Shown here: positions 52,233-59,576 of the stretch, in pieces
Layout of the letters: each line of letters starts with the position of its first letter
Position numbering within the stretch: the stretch's first letter is position 1
NCBI RefSeq assembly: GCF_051192575.1
Contig: NZ_JBPJSQ010000006.1
Coordinates: 496,001-560,000, forward strand
Reading direction: 5' to 3'
Length of the DNA: 64,000 nucleotides
DNA from: Aestuariimicrobium soli
GTDB lineage: Bacteria > Actinomycetota > Actinomycetes > Propionibacteriales > Propionibacteriaceae
Notes under the pieces: generated by a model
Seen by the model: the letters and a program-made list of their open reading frames with translations, nothing else
What the model was told of the DNA's origin: nothing
Databases searched by the model: none
Made by a program: the position numbers and the translations under genes

Positions 52233-54899
52233 TCACCTCACTGACAGACCCGCCGCACTCAAACCCTGGAGGCCAACGACTCCGGTGAGGTGACTCGCAT
52301 CGATCCGGCACTCGCCCAGTACCTGAAGGTCAATTTGGCTAGGCGCCCGGAACGGCGGCGTGCTGATTCTGCGCCCGCCGGGCTGCGTCGTGTCGTAGGT
52401 GCGGAAGACCGTCGGAGCAATCCCCCCCTCGACCTCGATCCGCCTGCCAGAGACCTTCGCAACGATCGCCCACCCCCTCGATGGCGAGGAAACCAGGATC
52501 GCAACACGCGGTAGATCTCCCGCGTGCCCGATCGCCCTGGTCGCAGCTAGGAGCGGTTTACCCCTCGCCACCATCAGGTGCAACCGATCATCTCCCAGCC
52601 ACTCGATTCGAGCCTCACTCATCACGTTCCGAAGGACTCGCTCCAAGGCCTTCCTCGGAGTCGAGTTCCTGAAGAGCGACAGCTCTTGGATGACGTCGCC
52701 AGCGTCTGGCGTCACGATCGTCGTTCCGCGGAGACTCACCAGGTTCTCCGAGATCAATGCAGGAGTCGCGTTCATCAACAGTTCCTCGACACGGTCTGCC
52801 AGCTCATGGAAGACGAGAGCATTCTTGTCTCGCTCATCGTCGGCCACTCCTTCTCGCAGCCTGTACATTGCAACAGCAGCGACCGAGGCGGCTCGTGCCG
52901 CCATAGCGTGGGGCCACTCCTGCCCCCCCATCGACTTCAGTGCTTCTGCCAGTAGGTCGAACCAGGGCGTCGCTTCGCCTTCTCCCCACCAATTCGCCGC
53001 CGTGCCGGAGATCATGACCTGACAGGCGGCGACCCTTTCGATCGGCCCCAACCGAGGCATCAGCTGGACAAGGTTCTTGAGGAACTTCAGTCCATTGACA
53101 GTCGCGTGCGAGCCCGCAGAGCCCGAGACTGATGTCTGTTCGACCTCCTCGAGGTTGTCGACCTCCTCAGCCGTCTGGTCTTCCTCGAAGACCTCGTCCA
53201 CATCCTCAAACGTGTCCTCCCACGCAGGCGCGCCGTTGGGCAATGGGAGACCCGCCCTGTCAGTCTGCGACGACGTCGCGGCGCACTCGAAGATTGGCAA
53301 GCCAAGCCGTTCCAGAGCGTCAATGCAGTAATCGTTCCACGTGTCCGGATCGTCGAGCGAGCGCCAGGCTTCTGACACGCGTTCTTCCGAAGTCGAGCCC
53401 GAGGCAACCACCCCAGGTAGGCCGGCAGCGCTGTGTGAATGAATGAGGGCCACAAGTCCCGAGTACCACGCCTTGGCTGCCTCAGGGTCGGCGAACATCT
53501 CACTGACTGAAACGTCAGCGTTCGGCACTGAGCCCACACTGCGGCGGATCCGGGTCAGGACCTGCTTCACCGACGCCACGAACTGGTATTGCTGGCCGAT
53601 TCTTACTCGGCTGCCCGGCTCGACCTGCACGTCGAACACCATCGACGAGCGACCTGCCGGCAGGACGCCAAGGTCGTCAAACCAGTCGGGGGGGTTTCCG
53701 TATCGGCTGACCTCCACCGTGAGATCCACCACCGCCTTGGATGACAGCGTGACCTCGACTCCCTGGGGAATGGTCCGTACCTCCAGCAACACTGGGGTTC
53801 CCGCTGTCTGCCCCGATTCGTCGACCTCCGTTCTCTGGCCCACGATCATGTGCTTGAGAGCGGCAACGTCCCGCACCGGAGATGTTGGACGAGGTAGCAG
53901 TGAAGTCCCCTCGCGATGCACCACTGCCAACTCGACGTTACCGTGTGGAAAGCCGCGCAGCAGCGCAGCCGCCGAGAGGTTGGGGCTACCCACCATGGTC
54001 CACCGAGGGCTGCCATGCCGCAGGCCTGTGACGACCTTGCCGTGGCGGTAGCGACTCTCCGGCATCGTGCCCGAAGCCGGCTCGACAAAGGAGAGGCTGC
54101 AGGATGCCTGCTCAGCAACCTGCCGCATCGACTCGGGATCCATCTCCGCCCACCCCTGTTGGGCGAGTACCGTCACATCGGCGACCTGATACCGAGTGAT
54201 CAGGCTCCCCAAGGCTCGTGCCCCGAGGTCGTGGAAGGGCGCACTCACCTCAAGGGCATCGAGTTCGTCGGCCGGGAGTTGCTCAGCTATAGGGCCTGTG
54301 AGGCTGTCGACCAAGACGTGCCCTGTCTCGAGGGGATCCGCGCCGTCCAACAGTGCGGCCAGCTGGTCTGCCGTTCTCGTTACCCCGTCAGCCGCCACGG
54401 ACCCCATGGTCACCCTGGTCGCCATGACTCGTAGGAATCTCACGACCCCATGGAGGATTGTGGGAGCACCGCCCTGACGACTCGCTCGAATCACCGTGAG
54501 CACCTCGTCGTTCGCGTGCCACCCCCCGATCGTCAGGTTCCCCGAGCCAATACCCACCAGTGCCCGCTCGGGGCCGACCAACACTGTCAGCTTCGGATGG
54601 AACGATCGCGGCGTCGCAGCCAGACCCAGGGCGTAGCTGCGCCCAGCCGACCGGACGCTGCGAGGGTCAGGGGCGAAGTTCGCGGCGTCCGCGACGACCG
54701 TCACCGCGGCACCGGCCGAGCGCACCGGCCCGAGGAGTCGATCTTCGAAATACCCGAGGTCAACATTGAAGGTGAGGAAGAGCGCCTCTTTGGCCTGACG
54801 ATCATTGACCCCCATCTCCTCGAAGATGGCCGCCAGCAGACTGGGCACACGAGGGAGTGCGTATTCAGACAAGGAGGCCTCCATTCGGTCCCGGAGCAT
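52233..54899 (-). CDS. large phospholipase D-superfamily protein
   Basis: About 888 residues. Two HxK...GSxN half-sites identify the PLD superfamily: FHPKLTVL with GIGSGNLTIGG (His101, Lys103, Asn121) and YRHGKVV with VGSPNLSAAAL near residues 300-325. A nuclease or lipase dimer-like active site can be formed within one chain. The C-terminal 450 residues carry an acidic stretch (EDTFEDVDEVFEEDQTAEE, ~610) and an unrecognised globular part. DISARM DrmC is also PLD-type but much shorter, so this is at best a distant counterpart. The start is ATG 54899 or 54884, overlapping the upstream gene by 35 or 20 nt. Confidence 0.8.
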   Translation of the reverse strand: MLRDRMEASLSEYALPRVPSLLAAIFEEMGVNDRQAKEALFLTFNVDLGYFEDRLLGPVRSAGAAVTVVADAANFAPDPRSVRSAGRSYALGLAATPRSFHPKLTVLVGPERALVGIGSGNLTIGGWHANDEVLTVIRASRQGGAPTILHGVVRFLRVMATRVTMGSVAADGVTRTADQLAALLDGADPLETGHVLVDSLTGPIAEQLPADELDALEVSAPFHDLGARALGSLITRYQVADVTVLAQQGWAEMDPESMRQVAEQASCSLSFVEPASGTMPESRYRHGKVVTGLRHGSPRWTMVGSPNLSAAALLRGFPHGNVELAVVHREGTSLLPRPTSPVRDVAALKHMIVGQRTEVDESGQTAGTPVLLEVRTIPQGVEVTLSSKAVVDLTVEVSRYGNPPDWFDDLGVLPAGRSSMVFDVQVEPGSRVRIGQQYQFVASVKQVLTRIRRSVGSVPNADVSVSEMFADPEAAKAWYSGLVALIHSHSAAGLPGVVASGSTSEERVSEAWRSLDDPDTWNDYCIDALERLGLPIFECAATSSQTDRAGLPLPNGAPAWEDTFEDVDEVFEEDQTAEEVDNLEEVEQTSVSGSAGSHATVNGLKFLKNLVQLMPRLGPIERVAACQVMISGTAANWWGEGEATPWFDLLAEALKSMGGQEWPHAMAARAASVAAVAMYRLREGVADDERDKNALVFHELADRVEELLMNATPALISENLVSLRGTTIVTPDAGDVIQELSLFRNSTPRKALERVLRNVMSEARIEWLGDDRLHLMVARGKPLLAATRAIGHAGDLPRVAILVSSPSRGWAIVAKVSGRRIEVEGGIAPTVFRTYDTTQPGGRRISTPPFRAPSQIDLQVLGECRIDASHLTGVVGLQGLSAAGLSVR

Positions 54900-56373
54900 A
54901 ACGCCCGGTCGCGTCCACACTGAACATTCCCGCCTGTCGAGCCAAGGACAGATACTGAGGGATCCTCGTGGCTGGATCCGTAGCAGTCTCGGAGAAGATC
55001 TGCACAGCGATGCCGTCCCGCACGTGCAGGCGGGCCGGGAAGGTGAAGACCCCTGTCTTCGAGTTGAACCCGGACTTGTACAGAGCAACCCGCTGGGACC
55101 GGTTGATCAAGGCCATGGCGAAGTCTCGCCCCAGATCACGCATCGTCCGATTCGCAGACCGCTCGATTCTGTCCGCCACCCACCCCGGGCTGAGCTCCTC
55201 CCAGATGCCGCCTCGATCCTCCTGTCGTCCACAGAAACCTCGTAGCTCCTCCTCGTGAAGGTCGCTGAGCCGATCGGCCCCCAAGAACAGGCGCGCCATC
55301 CACCGCTCCAAAGGTGACAGGTGGTCCAGCTCCCTCTCCGCTGGGCGAGGACTGCCGTCCTCCCAGAGCCGTGCTGGGAGCGCCGCCTTGAAGTCCTGAA
55401 CGTCAACGGACGGCAGTTCATCGGCGAACGCGTCCACAAGCTCGGAAACAGCCCGGCTTCCACCCACCAGTTGGTTGACGTACCGCCAGATCAGGCGCCA
55501 GGCAAACACTGACTCCCGACGCAACAGGCCGCCACGCCAGCGGGCTGGCGCCACCATGCGCGCCAGCTCAGGATCGGTTCGAACGCTCTGGTCGAACATG
55601 ATGAGGTCACTCAGGTCGGTCGCGCCGGTGACGTTGTTGGCCTCCATCGCGCGTGTGGCCAGTCGACCGAACTGCCACAAGAGTTGCCCCATGGTCAGAC
55701 GGCTGGCGTGCTCCGTCCGGTCCCCCGACAGCAGCTCGGCCAGCCAGGCACCATCTGGGGAATCTGCGGTGGTGCAGAGGCAAGCCGCAGAGAGGCGTTG
55801 AAGATCGGCCTCCGTAACCTCTTCAGTAGCCCGGGCAGCGGAGACGAGCGGGGCCAGGACGCTCGCGGCTCGATCAAGATCGAAGCTAGGTCCCGTGGCG
55901 AACCCCTTGGTCCCAAGAATCTTGAGGGCCTGCTCTGGACCGCGATAAGTGTTGGCGTAGGCCCACTGGCTGCGGGAATACACCTCCGCGGCGCGTGCGA
56001 GATCGAACCCGTTGTCGGTCCTGGCGCCACCCATGATCGCGTCAATACCGTGTGGCGCAGGCGAGAAACGCCCGTCATGGTGATGGACCCGCGTCACGCA
56101 TGCGAGCAGCGCCTCGCTACGCCGCAACAGATGCCGAGCGCTCTCTGGTTCGAGGCTCTCCTCCTCAGCGATGTGGGCCAGCAGGCCATGCAAGGCGTAG
56201 TATCTCGTGCCCGTGGTGACGGTAGTCACGCCGGGAAGGTGTGCCGCGACGAAGCTGTTCAAATGCCGCTCGACCTGGATGGGGAACGTCCCTCGGTTGG
56301 GCTTGAACGTGCCAGTGTCGACCCAACCTGCCTCAGACACCGTCATGACAGGACCAGCAGTGGGGTCGGCCAT
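54865..56373 (-). CDS. unknown 502-residue partner of the PLD protein
   Basis: No family named with confidence. The start (GWVDTGTFKPNRGTF, then HLPGVTTVTTGTRYYALHGLLAH) has the general look of the DUF6361-type proteins that often accompany PLD and helicase genes in defence islands. The rest is helical, with Trp/Arg-rich motifs (RSQWAYANTYRGPEQAL, ESVFAWRLIWRYVNQL) and no catalytic motif visible. ATG 56373 is the first plausible start; Met14 is an alternative. Overlap with the PLD gene implies coupled translation and a physical partner. Confidence 0.72.
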   Translation of the reverse strand: MADPTAGPVMTVSEAGWVDTGTFKPNRGTFPIQVERHLNSFVAAHLPGVTTVTTGTRYYALHGLLAHIAEEESLEPESARHLLRRSEALLACVTRVHHHDGRFSPAPHGIDAIMGGARTDNGFDLARAAEVYSRSQWAYANTYRGPEQALKILGTKGFATGPSFDLDRAASVLAPLVSAARATEEVTEADLQRLSAACLCTTADSPDGAWLAELLSGDRTEHASRLTMGQLLWQFGRLATRAMEANNVTGATDLSDLIMFDQSVRTDPELARMVAPARWRGGLLRRESVFAWRLIWRYVNQLVGGSRAVSELVDAFADELPSVDVQDFKAALPARLWEDGSPRPAERELDHLSPLERWMARLFLGADRLSDLHEEELRGFCGRQEDRGGIWEELSPGWVADRIERSANRTMRDLGRDFAMALINRSQRVALYKSGFNSKTGVFTFPARLHVRDGIAVQIFSETATDPATRIPQYLSLARQAGMFSVDATGRYAPGPNGGLLV

Positions 56374-56607
56374 TGTGAACCACAAATAACCCTCCCGGAG
56401 GGGCTCAGACCACAGCCGACGCTGTGAAGGTTCACTGCATCGGCACGAACGGGGTGGCTGGGCACATGCATCACTGATCGCTTTCCACGGATGTGGACAG
56501 CGTAGAACAGCGGCTGCCGTGGCGAGGGTGGACGAAGAAAAACCTCCCGACCCCCTACAAACTTGTCAGCTCGAGCACCCCGGGCATCCACGGGGATACC
56601 ACTGACG
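56374..56607. other. gap upstream of the PLD-partner gene
   Basis: No convincing coding frame. Contains CACAGC-CGAC-GCTGTG, a short hairpin near 56411-56427, but no TANNNT box at leaderless distance from ATG 56373. Composition is closer to the remnant gene that follows than to core DNA. Confidence 0.4.
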
Positions 56608-56627
56608 CGATCGTGACTACACGATCG
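56608..56627. repeat. short palindrome CGATCGTG-ACTA-CACGATCG
   Basis: Perfect 8-bp arms with a 4-nt centre, upstream of the remnant gene and of the divergent PLD-partner gene. Candidate operator or recombination scar; no protein assignable. Confidence 0.4.
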
Positions 56628-56691
56628 TCGATTGGGCCCGCCGTTGGGTGCGGCGTCGGGAGCCTCCTGTCGACTCAACTCGGACCAGGCC

Positions 56692-56916
56692 ATGAAGTGC
56701 AAGACGACCGCGGACCAGATTCTCCCGCACCTGCGCACGCAGCGCGGGACGAGCGTGACCGTGCGGTTGGAGATCGAGGCCACTGATCTGGCCACGTTCG
56801 ACGAGGGAGGACTCCCAATGTAGCGGTTCGATCAGACCGGGTTCGAACTGGAGCAGGAGGCCAAGACCTGGTGGCGGCTCGGTAGCCCGTCGCCTCATCA
56901 GCCCGTCGTGGAATAG
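56692..56916 (+). pseudogene. remnant resembling the C-terminus of a DUF499-type ATPase
   Basis: From MKCKTTADQILPHLRTQRGT the frame reads VTVRLEIEATDLATFDEGG, then an in-frame TAG at 56821-56823, then RFDQTGFELEQEAKTW and a TAG at 56914. The pattern LEIEA followed by FDxxGFE is what closes DUF499-type proteins (ATPases found beside adenine methylases in some anti-phage loci). Only about 75 codons remain, with an internal stop and no upstream body, so this is debris. It overlaps the 3' end of the minus-strand neighbour. Confidence 0.55.
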
Positions 56917-58802
56917 ATCCCCCTGATCATCTTCGCCCACTTGGCTGGCTTGTGAGCCCGAAATGAGGGGGAACGATGAGCGTTCTGAATCTTTGCCGCC
57001 GACGCGAACTCGAAGCTCATGTCCTCCAGACAATCCGGGCCAATGCCAATTTTGGCACTCTGTGGGTCGGTCAGCTGACGTCCGCATTTGACACAGGTAC
57101 CGAGCACGGGGCCTGTGCCGATGCGTTGCATGCTGCGCTTGAACCGCTTGGCAAGCAGCTGACGCTCTTCGGCAACATCGTGGGAACAGTGAACAGTGGT
57201 GATTTCCAGCTCGGCGGGATCATGGGGTAGCAATGCGAGGTACTTCGAAGCCGCGACACAAGCCGAGACTATGCTGTCCATCGGCCGGATGGCGATCACC
57301 GGGTACCGGGTGTGTCCGCCGGGAACCTCGAGGGGTAGACCTCCCGATGGAAGAATCTTCCAGCCGTTGAGAGTGGCGGCCTCTGGGGCCAGAACCAACC
57401 TACTGATCCAAATGGGGTTCTGGTCATAGACCTTGTCAAGACGACAGAGCCTCTGGCCAGTCCTCGTCATGATGACAACGGAGTCAACGGTGTGGTTGGT
57501 GAGAGTGATCTCCATGTCTCTTGAGAAGGTGAAGCGAGCCTCATCCAGAGCCTTCTGGTTCACCAACGCTGGCCGCGGCACTCTGACCTGGGGCATGGGA
57601 CGAACGGGCGTCTCGGCCCGCTTCGTCGACTCACGCCCAAGCGGCGGAGCAGGCTTCGGCGGGTTCCCAAGCGGTCGCTGCGGCGGCTGCGGTGGCGCAG
57701 ACGACTGCGCTACCGCGGCATGAGAGAAGGGAGCCTTGGATATCTCCGTGAGAGGCGGGGTTGGAAACGGGAGACTGCCTAGCAGAGTCCTTGCCCAGGT
57801 CTCGGGATTCATCGCCCCTAGGCCCACATGCCTTGGCGAGCCCGGGTGCTCACAAAGCCACACAAAATCGCTACTGAGGCTCTCGCGGCACTCTGACCCG
57901 ATCCCGGACGGCGTGTTGTGGGGGTCAGACAGCGGCTCTCCACACCTCCTGCAAGTTGACTTCATGGCCGCTTCCCTGCGGTGATCAAGGCTGTTGATGA
58001 ATCTCAAGAGTTTGCGCTCATCAACAACCCTCGGCGCACACTCCAGTCGTGAAACACGGCACTCAGCGCTGCCTATCCCCAACTTGCCCAGGAGCTGATC
58101 AACGAACTTCTCAATATCTGCAGGTGTTCTCAATCTTCGAACGGCCAGGACTGCAGAACCCTCGCTCGCCTCCGGGGTGCTCAGCCACAAGCCCTGTTCA
58201 GAGAGCCATCGCCACACGCCTGGCGATTCTGGGAGGGGTGCGTGGAGCGCGGCGTTCTTCGATGTTGAGACCCAGAAGGGCACGTCATCAAACATCCGGT
58301 CGATCCGCTCCAGAAGTTGGGGATTGTTGCTGACTCCATGGTAGACAAGCACGCCATCTGTAGTGATCGATTGAATTTCCCTCTCAATCAATCGACCCAC
58401 GGACACGCCCGAAACAAGCCCTCGCTTCGCAGACTCCGTTGTATGAGGAACGGCTGCCCCGTCGGTGACAGGCGAGGGCTCCGACGGGCCCTTCGTCGCC
58501 TTCACGGGCACTGCCGGTGGCGTGTGGGTGCCCTCGGCAGGATCCTCGGCGGGTTGGGTCGGCGGCCCGGCCGCGGCTACTGTCTCCGCACTGGGATCGT
58601 TGGAGCTCCAGGGCGCGCCCTCCTCTGGCCCCACGAGGTGGTCGGAGAGTTCAGCCAGTGTGATCAGGTAATCGCTCGTCCGGGAATCACCCCGCTCGGC
58701 CGCAGTCTCCCTGAGCAGCTGAGCAGCACTCTTCAAGGTACGCGGTTCGACTGCGTCCAGCTTGTGCAGCAGCTCGATCAGATGCGTCAGCACTCCAGCC
58801 AC
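56898..58802 (-). CDS. unknown protein with two DUF6011-like zinc ribbons
   Basis: 634 residues built as an internal duplication. Each half ends in a four-Cys ribbon: CRRCGEPLSDPHNTPSGIGSEC (~290) and CVKCGRQLTDPQSAKIGIGPDC (~585), the pattern of DUF6011. In front of each lies a similar alpha/beta unit (VLVYHGVSNNPQLLERIDRMF... and VVIMTRTGQRLCRLDKVYDQN...), and each half contains a Cys-containing strand ending SRLECAP or EITTVHCS. Pro-rich linkers join the parts. Start is GTG 58802 with GGGGAGGG upstream. Its 3' end overlaps the remnant gene. Function unknown; nucleic-acid or protein binding is the simplest guess. Confidence 0.68.
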   Translation of the reverse strand: MAGVLTHLIELLHKLDAVEPRTLKSAAQLLRETAAERGDSRTSDYLITLAELSDHLVGPEEGAPWSSNDPSAETVAAAGPPTQPAEDPAEGTHTPPAVPVKATKGPSEPSPVTDGAAVPHTTESAKRGLVSGVSVGRLIEREIQSITTDGVLVYHGVSNNPQLLERIDRMFDDVPFWVSTSKNAALHAPLPESPGVWRWLSEQGLWLSTPEASEGSAVLAVRRLRTPADIEKFVDQLLGKLGIGSAECRVSRLECAPRVVDERKLLRFINSLDHRREAAMKSTCRRCGEPLSDPHNTPSGIGSECRESLSSDFVWLCEHPGSPRHVGLGAMNPETWARTLLGSLPFPTPPLTEISKAPFSHAAVAQSSAPPQPPQRPLGNPPKPAPPLGRESTKRAETPVRPMPQVRVPRPALVNQKALDEARFTFSRDMEITLTNHTVDSVVIMTRTGQRLCRLDKVYDQNPIWISRLVLAPEAATLNGWKILPSGGLPLEVPGGHTRYPVIAIRPMDSIVSACVAASKYLALLPHDPAELEITTVHCSHDVAEERQLLAKRFKRSMQRIGTGPVLGTCVKCGRQLTDPQSAKIGIGPDCLEDMSFEFASAAKIQNAHRSPSFRAHKPAKWAKMIRGIYSTTG

Positions 58803-58958
58803 CGACCCTCCCCCTTCATCACCACTGACGCTTCCTCATGCATCAACCCTGGGCGGCCTTCAGTCAACCATATGGCCCACGAATTGCGGCGTGGGCATGG
58901 GCTGCGAGCACCGCCAGATCGCTCGCCTCTTCTCACGGCAACGCGAAGGTTCTGGTGC

Positions 58959-58964
58959 TAGCGT
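58959..58964 (+). promoter_or_regulatory. -10 box for the YbjN-like gene
   Basis: TAGCGT, 38 nt before ATG 59003; the predicted leader of about 32 nt carries AGGAG. Confidence 0.4.
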
Positions 58965-59002
58965 GCTTCGGAGGTCACAGCAACCAAGGACCAGGAGTTC
59001 AG

Positions 59003-59500
59003 ATGCGCGCGGATGTTGCCACCTCGAATGTTCGTGACCTACTCGAGCGGGTCACGGGTGCCAGACCCGAACATGACGAGGATGGAGACCTCCCTGTCAT
59101 TTTCGGAGGAGCCCAGTTCTACGTTCGGGTAGTGGGCTCTGACGACGCGTGGATCCAAGTGTTCAGCGTGGCCCTCGCGGACGTCGATTCCTCACCCGGG
59201 ATGCTGGCGGAGTTGAACGCGATCAACTCGGAGCGACGTTTCGCGCGGGCCTTCCATGTGGGGAGGCAAGTTCTGATCGAATCAGACATCTGGGCCGACG
59301 ACATCAATCCCGCGAACTTGGGGTTCGCGTGCTCCCACGTCGCCCAAGCCACTGACTCGATGGCGAGCAAGCTGAAGGAGGCCTTCGGCGGGCGAGCGAG
59401 GTTCGAGGAGTCGAAGACGAGCGAGTACCGCATCCCTCTGGGCTTCGCGGGCTCGGCCGAGATGGCAGCTCTACGGGCAACCGCGACACCTCCACAATGA
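59003..59500 (+). CDS. YbjN-domain-like protein
   Basis: 165 residues. The fold pattern of YbjN/type III chaperone-like proteins can be followed: NVRDLLERVTGARPEHDEDG, FYVRVVGSDDAWIQVFSVALADV, LAELNAINSERRFARAFHVGRQVLIESDIWADDI, and a final helix region. These are thought to bind partner proteins. ATG 59003 has AGGAG 6 nt upstream. It is followed after 76 bp by the 603-residue gene, which has its own leaderless-type promoter. Confidence 0.72.
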   Translation: MRADVATSNVRDLLERVTGARPEHDEDGDLPVIFGGAQFYVRVVGSDDAWIQVFSVALADVDSSPGMLAELNAINSERRFARAFHVGRQVLIESDIWADDINPANLGFACSHVAQATDSMASKLKEAFGGRARFEESKTSEYRIPLGFAGSAEMAALRATATPPQ

Positions 59501-59564
59501 TCTGCTGCCTGTCGACAACAATGGGCATCGCCGTCGAGCCCGACCCCCACTGACCTTCACTCCC

Positions 59565-59570
59565 TAGAGT
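59565..59570 (+). promoter_or_regulatory. -10 box of a leaderless promoter for the 603-residue gene
   Basis: TAGAGT, 6 nt before ATG 59577. Confidence 0.5.
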
Positions 59571-59576
59571 GGCTTC

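Noticed and set aside
34594..56373. BREX or Dpd (7-deazaguanine) system
   Set aside because: The methylase resembles PglX in type only; no PglZ, BrxC or BrxL, and no preQ0 or DpdA-type genes are present.
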